Part shown: positions 41,827 to 52,700 of the stretch, one piece after another
Position numbering within the stretch: position 1 is the stretch's first letter
Layout: every line of letters starts with the position of its first letter
Assembly (NCBI GenBank): GCA_911728455.2
Contig: OU452227.1
Coordinates: 23,747,414-23,811,413 of the forward strand
Source: Marthasterias glacialis
Taxonomy: Eukaryota > Echinodermata > Asteroidea > Forcipulatida > Asteriidae
Reading direction: 5' to 3'
DNA: 64,000 nucleotides
The notes under the pieces: model-generated
Database searches by the model: none
What the model saw: the letters and a program-made list of their open reading frames with translations, nothing else
What the model was told of the DNA's origin: nothing
Program-made: the position numbers and the translations under genes

Positions 41827-42079
41827 CAGAATTTTGAAGAGGAATTCAAGAGGAAAATAAGGTCTTTTTATTGACATTGAAGTTTTCTTCAGGTCATGTA
41901 CAGTAGAGGTCTTTGCAGATAGACCCTGTCTTTGTGTTGTGCAGGCTGCTGTACATGGACATGATGGTTAATGGCTTGACTGCACCCTGTATACAGGGCC
42001 GTGACGTGGGACAATGTTCATAACAGACCATTATTAAATGCTTACAGTATGGATTCAAAGTGTATACATTATTTTTACC

Positions 42080-42247
42080 AATCTCAGTAGTCTAGTTGGT
42101 AAGACATCTGCTCTAGAATGGCAGGGGTCGTGGGTTCGAATCCCATCTGAGGAATATGCCTGTGAGGTTTTTTTCACAGTACTTTGGAAAGTACTTAGTA
42201 TGCAGTGCCTAACACACATTGGTGTATGGGTAAAAAAACAAAAATAA
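42080..42247 (+). repeat. tRNA-headed SINE family 2
   Basis: The tRNA-like head CTCAGTAGTCTAGTTGGTAAG with B box GGGTTCGAATCCC closes a short acceptor (CTCAG/CTGAG). It is followed by a body with TGTGAGG...TTCACAGTACTTTGG and GGTGTATGGGTAAA, and an A-rich tail. The other copy is at 15338-15412. Confidence 0.7.
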
Positions 42248-42805
42248 TATTTTACCACTGTTAATGATTTGGAACTTGCGTTTTGATGATGAAGGAACTT
42301 TTTCATGGAAATAATGACAATTTGTGTAAATAATGACATGAATGAATGCAAATCTTTAACTTGCGTTCTCATGGCCTAAATTATAAATGAATGTTCCCTC
42401 TTTGATAAAGAATTTAGTAGACTACAACACAACTTCAACAATTCTCTTTTCACTTTATTGCAGACAGAAACACAACCTCTGATATTCTATTTACAAGTTA
42501 TAAGTTATTCATCGTCTACTATTCTACAAACACACCTTTCATATTTACAGCTGTTAAGCATACAAATTGTTAAATATTTACATCTGAACACACAAAGTTC
42601 AAAGGTCAATATTTTTATCTTTTAAAAAATTAATATTATTGTCAAACAATGATAAAGCTTTTAGAACCAAACACCTGGCAGAAATTATCTTCAATGTATT
42701 TAACGACAGCTATTTGCAGGTAGACACACTTCAAAGGTGTTTAAGACTCTCACTTGGGCATACTTTGGGTCATCCTAAATCCACCCAAACCCTGGCGATA
42801 AGGTT

Positions 42806-43183
42806 AATAATAATAATAATAATACTGTACATTTATAATGCGCCATGTCTGTATTAAATGACACTCCTGGCGCCGAATTATCAAATCTGGTGGAGTGGAG
42901 ATTGTTACGAATGATTTTATGAGATGAAGCAACCATAAGCGACCATGCCAGAAACAGCAGGGCGAACCCCTTCTCTTTACGATAAGTGTACTGGGTTCTT
43001 TTACGTGCATTACACAACACACGGGACCAACGGCTTTACATCCCATCAAAAGGCCGAAGCAATAATGGTTAAGTGTCTTGCTTAAGGACACAAGTGTCAA
43101 GACCGGGACTCAAACCCACACTCTGCTGATCAGAAACACCAGAGCTTGAGTCTGGTGCTCTGAACCGCTCGGCCAAGACACGC
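42806..43183 (-). repeat. SINE family 1, subfamily a
   Basis: An (AAT)n run opens the plus-strand view. The body (CATGCCAGAAACAGCAGGGC, GTACTGGGTTCTTTTACGTGC) and a complete tRNA-like head (TCTTGGCCGAGCGGTTCAGA in reverse complement) follow. It abuts another copy head to tail at 43188. Confidence 0.8.
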
Positions 43184-43187
43184 CATC

Positions 43188-43572
43188 ATAATAATATGCC
43201 GTTCTTATACAGCCCTTTATCACACCTGCCAGGCATTCAAAGCATTTCTTATTTTTCCAACGGGTATAAAGAGTTATGTTTGAATTATGAGACCCATTTA
43301 TATATCACCTTGTAAGGGTTTACAACCTGCAGCCAACCATGCCAGAAACACCTGTGCCAACCCCCTTCTCTTAAAATAAACGTACTGGGTTCTTTTATGT
43401 GCTTTACAGAACACGTGAGACCTCTGGCTTTACATCCTATACGAAGGATGAAGCTATAATGTTCAAGTGTCTTGCTCAAGGACACAAGTGTAATGACCAG
43501 GACTCGAACCCACATTTTGCTGATCAGAACACCAGAGCTTGAGTCCAGTGCGCTTGACCGCTTGGCAAACAT
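43188..43572 (-). repeat. SINE family 1, subfamily a, adjacent copy
   Basis: It has the same block order as 42806-43183, beginning TATGCCGTTCTTATACAGCC, with the head slightly truncated (AAGCGGTCAAGCGCACTGG in reverse complement). Confidence 0.8.
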
Positions 43573-44062
43573 TATAGTAAGGTACACTTTGAAGATGAAG
43601 ATGCAGAGAGATTTGTTTCGCTTTGGCTTAACAAAATTTATTGTGAAGTTGGCTGTGACAAGAGAGCTGGTTGGTTTGGTCTTGAAGTTTGGACTACTGT
43701 GCTCTAGTTGTCATCAGTGAAGAGAGTGTAGAGCAGATTGGCTTTATATCTTGAGTTGGAGGATCTTGTTTTAGGAGGGAAATGTTGTGATTGGTGCCCT
43801 AGGCCTGGGGGAGCACTAAGAAAGATGATAGCTAGGAGTGTTGTTTCCTTTACCTTAAATCTACATTACTGGCACTTGGCTTGGCAAATGTTATAATAAG
43901 GTACACTGTGAAGATGAAAATGCAGCGAGATGCGTTCAGCTTTGGCTTTACAAAAGTTAGTTGATTGTGAAGTACATCATTTATTAATCTCTTTTTGGAA
44001 AAAAGTGTTGGCTCTGACAAGAGAGCTGGTTGGTCCTTTACCTTAAATCCACATTACTGGCA
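43562..44062 (+). repeat. Imperfect tandem duplication of a ~130-180 bp segment
   Basis: The block TATAGTAAGGTACACTTTGAAGATGAAGATGCAG and following GCTTTGGCTTAACAAAA recurs at 43892-43965 as TATAATAAGGTACACTGTGAAG and onward. CTTTACCTTAAATCTACATT at 43851 recurs at 44034. GACAAGAGAGCTGGTTGG occurs twice. It is unrelated to any protein. Confidence 0.55.
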
Positions 44063-44733
44063 CTTTGTTTCAATTATAAATTGACCATTTATGATTTCAT
44101 TCACACACACAGAAAAAACACAGTTACCCAGAGTGAACTGAAGGACAACATGGGGAAGCCCCTCAACAGATTTCAGAATCATACAAGATAACTTTTTGTA
44201 ATTTTATCTCATTGTTGTAAAAACACTGTATCACCTGAACAATCTTTACATAACACATGTGTTTGAAACTGCAACATCGTTGTATCTCGCTACCCAATGG
44301 TGCTGATAAACGACACTCTGGTACATGACATAATGTTATTATAAATCAAGATACAGCATTTATGCTCCAACCCAATGTCATGTAAAAGACATAATGCAAC
44401 ACAGTTTAATCAGCTGATGTCAAATTTAATATATTACAATAAACGCTGTGCACTAAACACAGCATTACAGGCACTATGCACGCTCCGGTATCCACCCAAA
44501 ATGTGTCGCACTATGAATAGATGTTACACAAAAAATAAACTTTAACTGGTTCTCCCTGTATATTTATGGATTCTCAAATTATATAAAGCTGTTCCGCACA
44601 AAGCTGCTTAGTAAAAAGAGGTTACCAGCCAAGATGTCAAGTAAGTACTTATGACTGGTACTCGGCTCATTTTTGCTTAGCAAATTTATCTGCCAGTGTT
44701 TCTGCTGCTCACCATGTCTCACCAAAGAAAAAT

Positions 44734-45090
44734 GTACTAGAACGGGGTTTGAACCTGTGACCTCCGGATAAGCGTGCCGACACTCTACCGAGCTATCTAA
44801 CACCAATGTTGGTGGTCTCCCTATTTAGGTGATCCCTGTACTTCCACTTCCCAGGCTGTAAATACTTTGGTGTGATCCCTGGCTATATGGCAGTTTCAGG
44901 TTGAATTGCTTGTTACTAACAGTCCCGAACAAAGGTATTGATGAAACATTAGGGCTAGATAGCTCAGTTGGTAGAGCGCTAGCACGTTAATCCAGAAGTC
45001 GCAGGTTCAAATTCAGTTCTAGTCGATTTTTTTTTGTTCACCCACCCCAAATTTCACCCTAAAATTTACCCAGTCAGTTTCCCATATCTT
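44734..45090. repeat. Composite inverted element with tRNA-like arms, copy C
   Basis: A minus-strand tRNA-like arm (44734-44802) faces a plus-strand arm (44953-45024) across a spacer that shares GTGATCCCTGGCTAT and CCCGAACAAAG with copy A. The right side ends AAATTTACCCAGTCAGTTTCCC, the outer terminus also seen at 30880-30985. The right arm keeps A and B boxes, but its anticodon stem no longer pairs. Confidence 0.7.
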
Positions 45091-45168
45091 TACATACAAT
45101 TTGACTCCCAAAATAGCAAGCCAAGGCCAGACAGTAAACACTTGTGACGCCAGCGCAAGGGGTCAAAC

Positions 45169-45326
45169 AGACCATTCCGGCTTTGGCAACATGCCCCGCC
45201 CACACACCTTAGTTTGTGTACGTTTACGCTGCACGCATGACCGAGTTTGACTGAGGTCACATGACTAAAAGGCGTGATCTAATTGGTCAATGCGCACAGT
45301 TTAATTGACAGGCCGGAACGGTCTAT
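45169..45326. repeat. MITE with AGACCATTCCGG termini
   Basis: AGACCATTCCGGCTTTGGC is mirrored by GGCCGGAACGGTCT. The interior contains CCCCGCCCAC and CACATGAC and resembles the 29887-30077 family loosely. Confidence 0.6.
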
Positions 45327-45807
45327 ACATAGCTGCATGACAGGCACTTGTCAACAGTACCACTTGAACTAAAAAAGCTTCACAGAAGTCACAGAATCTT
45401 TTGATTGTATTTCCACCATTCAATATATTAAACCCTACATCTTTTAGACTACCTGAGCTTGTGATGATTTTGTAGTATCGGATGTTGAACCTTGTCCCTT
45501 ACCGACATTATTTCAAATAATAAGTATTGCATCAAACTCTGAAGAAAATTAAGCAAAAAGGCCGGATCAAAAATACAATTATAACAGCAGCAGTCTGCAC
45601 ATTGAAATAGTTACAGTTAAAATAATGTTTTCTTTTGGATAAATTTTGAGACTCGGTGAATGGCTGTGTGATATTTACATCTGACTTGGGAATCACTCTT
45701 AGTAACCTTCTAGACTGTATGAAGGTACAGTTTCTATGTATGACTACAACTTCAAAAATGAAGAAAAAACAATTAAAAATAGATAGATATAAAAGTTTTA
45801 AAACACA

Positions 45808-45813
45808 TTTTAT
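45808..45813 (-). terminator. Candidate CEP131 polyadenylation signal
   Basis: TTTATT on the plus strand reads AATAAA on the minus strand, about 900 nt after the CEP131 stop. A further AATAAA lies near 42455. Which one is used cannot be told from sequence. The 45.4-46.7 kb interval between them and the stop has no other recognisable feature and is probably 3' UTR. Confidence 0.35.
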
Positions 45814-46718
45814 TTCTTCTGTACACTGATCACACAAATTTAGCCCCCAATAGTAAATGTGCTGGATGCTACTTGTGTTGACCCAAACTATCCCAAATAA
45901 ATCAAACTCAAACAATTTCTCTTTGATTCTGTAGTGTTTAGCATGAGGCCAGGCATACCACCATACTCAAAGTCCAACAGTTTGCTGGTACTGAGTTATC
46001 ATATGATCTTTTCATAATGTAGAGACGGATCCTTGTAAATAACAGGTTTAATCAAACCAATTGCACTGCTTTCAGCATTTCTTATTAGTAAGAATGTAAG
46101 TACGTGAGGACTGGTAAGTATTAGACCCAAACCTCCTCTGGAAAATATCACACAAGATGGAGGATTCCTGGGGTGTGGTAAAGCATATTGTGTTCTGTTA
46201 TAAACAACGTAGCGGACGGTACTTGACAAATGAAAGACATCTGGGAGGATTTTGTGTCCCCTCCAGCCCAAAAGTAAAACCTGATTTCCAGAAAGTCAAA
46301 AAAAAAACACATCTATGACATGCGGCAAATAAAGTGATGCTATTACATCACTTATTGTCAAATCCAATAAGCGGTAATGGGCTATTCAGGCGTGACTCAA
46401 AGGTGATGCAAAATTTTCACCTTTACTAACCCTCCTACTATCTGGTAGATTGTAGAGCCCACTAATTCACCATCCAAAACCATTTACACGTTTCACTGTC
46501 CATGCATGGTTGTGTACACTTTGACCCAATGGTAAAGCTATAGTGTACAAAGCTACAGGCAAGTGTGAGGAATAGATTTTTAAATAGTTTCAACTGGTCA
46601 ATCAACAGGAGGGCCAAGGAACAAATTTGATTATTTGACAAGTTGTTGATGTTTGAAGCGTCATGATGCATTCCTCGTTGAGTCGGACATGCCTTGACTG
46701 GTGTCTTGAGCCTTAGGA

Positions 46719-49700
46719 TCATTTCTTGATGAGCTGTTTCCGTTGCTGTTCCAGTAATGACTCCAGATGATCTGCCCTCTTGACTGCAGCTGCATGTTGT
46801 TGCTTCAACTGACTCACCGTCTCCTCCTTCTTGACAATGGCTTGCTTGACTCTGATTGAGGGATAACCAAAAATACACAATGTATTGAAAGAGGTTAATC
46901 CAGACCTGGGAACCGTCAAGCTTGCTCACTGTGCATCGTAAAAACTAGGCAGTTTGGCTAGTGTGTGGCCTCAATCCTCCCATATCCTCTTCTCCTATGC
47001 CACTCCACACCAAATTGTTGGACCTATGCCTCCCTGCTCTCTACGACTTGTCTTTTTTGTACACTATCTTTTTTCTTCTGTAAACTTTAAACTGGCACCA
47101 TCACAAATACTCCTAATTTGGCTATACAAACCTAAACTCACATGGTGTTAAAAGGTCAAAGTCAAGCCTCATTGGGTGTTAAATAACCTAATCACACATA
47201 GATCTTTGCCATTTTTATTGTCGGAGCATGCAGAGCAATTTTTAACCATGGTCCGAATGAGACTGCAAGTTCGCTAAACCCATCATCACCACAACCCTCT
47301 GGTTACTTTGAAAAAAATGTTTAACCTCCCAGGAAGAATTCCTGGACTAGGGCCTGTCCTTTACTCTCACCTCTTATGCACTTCTTCCATTTCTTCGTCC
47401 TTGCTCTCCTTGATACGAGACAGCTCCAGCTTATGACGAGCCCTCATCTCTGACATCTCATTCTTCAACCTCTTGTTTTCCTCCTCGGTTGCCACGAGTC
47501 GATCAGCAAACTCCTGCCTGATCACGTCTTGTACATTGTTGCGCTCATTTGTGAGACGGTCACATATCTGCAACAAATTTTTGAAAAATGTTGCCAATGA
47601 GTTTGTTATGTGAAATGTAAAAAGGCCTGGGACGTTTTCACAAAGCACCAAGATTCATCTTAAGATGAGTTGTCAATATGGGCGTTCGGGTTAGATAAGT
47701 GGCTTTTTCCTTGCCTTTCACCTCTGTGGATCCTGGTTCGAAACCCTCTTCGGACCAGAGCTCTGCATGTTTGTTGCTTATACATGTTTATTTTTGAAAT
47801 GGATTTTAATTTAGTAAATAGTATTTTTTTCTCCATTTCGGCCCAATTTTGATCTTGTACATATCAGTCAGGTTTTGGATATTTATTTGTCCAAATATTT
47901 TTAAACTTGGGTTAGTAAGACCAGTGCCTGTATTTATCCTTGTGGATAAAGACGCCTGTCTTTATCCTTGTGGATAAAGACAGGGGACCAGTCTAGAATG
48001 TAAGTAGTTCTAACCTTCTTAACGTCTTGCACTTCTTGTTCTTTCTGTTTCATCAGCCCCTTCAGCCTGATACTCTCCCCTTCTACGTCAGCGAGTCTTG
48101 CCTTCATATCATTGTATCTATCTTGAGTATTTCTCTCAGAGAGTTCAATCTCTCTCAGCTCAGCCTCGTACTTGTCACGTATCCTCCTTTATGAGAATTG
48201 TACAAACGAAAAATTAAGAATAGATACTTCAAGCCATTTTAGATTTGAGGTCCTTTTGATTATTACAAAATATGATATTGCAAATAAAGACATCAATGCA
48301 CTGACTCAACAAAATAACACATTTTTAGACGATATATTTCGACTTGAAGGACCATCAGGATTTTCTAGAACTTACTTGACCCTGTTTTCTGCAGCTCTCT
48401 CACATTCTTCTCTAGCCGTAGCTGCATCATCTTCAAGTCTTGTAATGACCAGCTCAATCTCTTTATCCCGGTCTTTACGAACTTGTTCCTTCAGCTCACG
48501 CTCCTTGGACAACAGCCAGGTTTCCTGGCATGAGAGAGATTAAATATATATCAAACTGTGGCGTGTCATTGACGGACGGTCTAGTGCACTGAACTCAAGT
48601 TCTGGTGTTTTGTGCAGAGTATGTATTCGGGTCAGGTCACAGAGCTGTATTCGAGTCCTCATTCCTCGAGTTTGAGTTCTCACTGTCTAATCTGAGTTCA
48701 AGTCTGAGTCTCGAGTCCAAGTCTGACTCATGAGCACAATGGATGAGTCCCAAGTCTGAGTCCAGATGATCAAGTCTGAGTCCAAGTCCAAGTCATTGAC
48801 CATCGTGACTTGAGTCCTTGTCCCCAGTACAAGTCATCAAAAATGTAACTCAAGTCAGCCTTGAATCCGAGTCTGAGTCATACAACTCTGCAAGGTCATG
48901 GCACCTGTGTTCTTGTCAATAATTGCTTCGTCCTTTTGATGGGACTTAAATCCACAAGACCTGCGTGTTGTGTAATGGATGTAAAAGAGCCCAGCACACT
49001 TCTTGTTAACAGAAGGGGTTTGCCCCAGTGTTTCTGGCATGGTTGGCTGCAGATTGCGCCGCATCACCTTGTAAATCCTCACAAGGTGCTTTATAAATGG
49101 GTTTCATAATTGAAAAACATAGCTCTACATATCTTGTTGTAAAAACAAATAATGTGCGCTTTGATATGCCCCTTGGGGTGTGATAACAGCTATATAAGAA
49201 TCCAGTATTATTATAAAACAGTCAAACAATTCAAAGAGTAACCATGTGATAATTTTCTATAATTGTCTCGTAACAAACAAGAAAACAAATTAATTACGAT
49301 GTCTTTCTCATTCTGTTTTGTACCTTTGAGAAATCCACAAGACTTCAAAAGATATTTTCAACAATTTATTTGCTTGCTTGCAAACACATGTTATCTTTAC
49401 CTGTTTCTTCATGTAATTTTCTTCCCAGGCTTCTTTTTCAACCTTCAGCCTCTCCTCAAGCTCTCGTACTTCAGCCTGACAATACAAACAAGCATTAACA
49501 AATAAAAAACTGCTTCAAATAACGGCATTAAGAACCATTTTAGTATTTTGAGATCATCTGCAAAGGTTCAAATTCACTCTACGAGAATTGGGGTACAATC
49601 ACCAACATTCTTGATGGCCTGCTCAAACTCTTCCTTCATAGCTACCCTCACTGACACCCCTCCCTCTCATCACCGACTTCCCCATTTTACCCGCCCTGTG

Positions 49701-52700
49701 CCTGCGTTCTTGCTCATCCCTGCCCTGTTCAAACTCTTCCTTCATAGCTCCCTTCACTGACACCCCTCCCTCCATCACGATCACCGACTTCCCCCTTTTA
49801 CCCACCCTGTGCCTGCATTCTTGCTCATCCCTGACCTGTTCAAACTCTTCCTTTACAGCTACCCTCACTGACACCCTTCCCTCTCATCACCGACTTCCCC
49901 ATTTTACCCGCCCTGTGCCTGCGTTCTTGCTCATCCCTGCCCTGTTCAAACTCTTCCTTCATAGCTACCCTCACTGACACCCCTCCCTCTCATCACTGAC
50001 TTCCCCCTTTTACCCACCCTGTGGCTGCGTTCTTGCTCATCCCTGACCTGTTCAAACTCTTCCTTTACAGCTACCCTCACTGACACCCTTCCCTCTCATC
50101 ACCGACTTCCCCCTTTTACCCACCCTGTGCCTGCATTCTTGCTCATCCCTGGCCTGTTCAAACTCTTCCTTCATAGCTCCCTTCACTGACACCCCTCCCT
50201 CCATATCACGATCACTGACTTCCCCCTTTTACCCACCCTGTGCCTGCATTCTTGCTCATCCCTGCCCTGTTCAAACTCTTCCTTCATAGCTCCCTTCACT
50301 AACACCCCTCCCTCCCTATCACCATCACTGACTTCCCCTTTTTACCCACCCTGTGCCTGCGTTCTTGCTCATCCCTGGCCTGTTCAAACTCTTCCTTCAT
50401 AGCTCCCTTCACTGACACCCCTCCCTCCCTATCACCATCACTGACTTCCCCTTTTTACCCACCCTGTGCCTGCATTCTTGCTCATCCCTGGCCTGTTCAA
50501 ACTCTTCCTTCATAGCTCCCTTCACTGACACCCCTCCCTCCCTATCACCATCACTGACTTCCCCATTTTACCCACCCTGTGCCTGCGTTCTTGCTCATCC
50601 CTGGCCTGTTCAAACTCTTCCTTCATAGCTCCCTTCACTAACACCCCTCCCTCCCTATCACCATCACTGACTTCCCCTTTTTACCCACCCTGTGCCTGCG
50701 TTCTTGCTCATCCCTGGCCTGTTCAAACTCTTCCTTCACAGCTCCCTTCACTGACACCCCTCCCTCCCTATCACCATCACTGACTTCCCCCTTTTACCCA
50801 CCCTGTGCCTGCGTTCTTGCTCATCCCTGGCCTGTTCGAACTCTTCCTTCATAGCTCCAAGTCCTTTGCGGTTATTTTCCTCCATCTGGAGGGTCAGCCT
50901 GTCCATCTCTTGCCGTTGTCTCTTCGCCTGGTCAGCAAGTCTTTCTTTTTCCTCTTGTATATCTGCATACAGGCGTCTCCTCTGCTGCTGGTAGGCCGCC
51001 TCCTCCTGCTCAAGTTGCTTCTCGTATCTACAAGATAGAGGAGAATTGGATTTCACAAATTGCATACATTCTCCTCAAAATTCCATCTTCTTTTCATTAT
51101 ATCTCTGTGCAAAAATGTTCCAGTTCTGCGCCATTGGTTTTGTAAATAAATCCGGGATTGTTTAGCGAGATACAACACTTTCACACCCAGACAACGTGTT
51201 AAGGCCTACTTTTGAGTGTGTTTGTACTGAAACGACCAATATAACATTAATTTTAGGCAAGGACACATGAATGCTTACCATCTATAATTAAAGAAAAATG
51301 CAAAACTAAAACAAGAACATTTCATAAACAGACGCTCAGATTTTCAATCATTCCTTTTTAAAGCATTTCAAGAGCCAGAGCGCATCAACCATTTCTCAGT
51401 ATTTGATTCAAACAATTTTCGTGTTTCTGTCCTACCTTGTCTTTGCAAGTTCTCGTTCCCTTGCACAAGCAGCTTCTTTCTCTTCAGCCAGCTGATCTCT
51501 AAGCTCCTCGATGTGTCGGACATACTTCCCTCCTGCCCTCTCCTCGGACTGTAACAACTCTGCCTCATGGATGGCTTTGATCTTCTTAATCTCAGCCTTG
51601 TGGCTGGCAATAAGACGCTGAATCTCAGGCTCTAGACCTTTGACCGTGATTTCCTGAAACAGCAGAGGAGACACAAAGCTACTTATTTCTCCTTCCCAAA
51701 GTCTGGCTGGTATTCACTTGAACAAGAATACACACACGCAGTTCTTGTCAATGTCATACATCGCTGTTAGGCCAAACTAAATCATTAAAGCACACGGACA
51801 ACATCGGTAATCTTGTCAAAGACCACTATCCGCACTTTATGTGACCCAATATATACATGAAATAACAAACTTGTGAAAGTTTACACTCAATTGGTCGTCA
51901 GAGTCATGAGAAAATAGTGAAAAAACTTATATGTTTTCAACTATATCCTCAAGTCTCCCCAAAGCTCCCTGCTCCTCATGAAACAGTACATTGAGCACTG
52001 TTCCAGTTTCACCAAGCTGGTCCTCCTCAAGAGAACTTCAGGAGCATGCAGTGCCAAAGTCCAGCCTTCTCCTGAAGACGGTCTGACCATAAAGACCATT
52101 TCAGAACCACCATAACTCACAGAGAGACTGTTTCCATGGTGTTAACGCAAACCCTACATTTTTGACTTATTGTACCTTGATTTTCTTGGTCTTTTCATCA
52201 ATCCATTTCTCCCGCCTTATCTTCTCTGCAGCTGCTTGGACGTCTTTCACTTTCTGCAACTCGGAATTATGCCTGCCAAAACATAATCAAGTTAATATTA
52301 TTCAAACTTGTCATGGTGTTAATAGACAGAAGGGTGTCTGGGCAGTCTTTAATTTGGGTCCTCAATCCTCGTGTCTGAGTATGACTCCCCAGTGTCGAGT
52401 CTGAGTCATTTGAGTCAAGTCCGTTTTCAAGTCATGTGTCACAAACATCAAGTCCGAGTCCAGACAGACAAGTCCGAGTTTGAGACATTCACCATTATGA
52501 CTCGGGTCCGAGTCAAAATAAATCTGACTCGAACTGGACTCAAGTCCGTGTCATACTGGAGTTGATATAAATCCGCTTTTCTTTCATTGAATTGTATACA
52601 AATTGTGCCCGCAGGAAGTCCAGGCTCTGTGGCTCTTTTAGAAACATGTGATGTCACAGGTTAACATGATCTATACTTATGTGACCGGGTCTTAAAATGA

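Noticed and set aside
42804..43587. Minus-strand open frames of 98-100 codons (with LVSLSKTL-type peptides)
   Set aside because: The same peptide recurs at 41586, 60689 and elsewhere because it is the translation of family-1 SINE copies.
45532..45915. 127-codon minus-strand open frame downstream of CEP131
   Set aside because: It is Phe/Ile-rich with no family resemblance and lies in probable 3' UTR. It looks like a chance frame in AT-rich DNA.
35431..46700. A hidden fifth gene between HID1 and CEP131
   Set aside because: No run of conserved residues with matching splice phases was found on either strand. The longest frames are repeat-derived or low-complexity.
49623..49874. 83-codon open frame with KEEFEQ.RDEQE repeats
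   Set aside because: It is the intronic exon-derived minisatellite read through. Frames break between units and exon 16 joins directly to exon 15 in frame.
49617..50801. Repeat units acting as in-frame 30-nt cassette exons (TTTGAACAG acceptor to GTGGGT donor)
   Set aside because: The frame would work, but the sequence before each AACAG is purine-rich with no pyrimidine tract, so acceptor use is unlikely.
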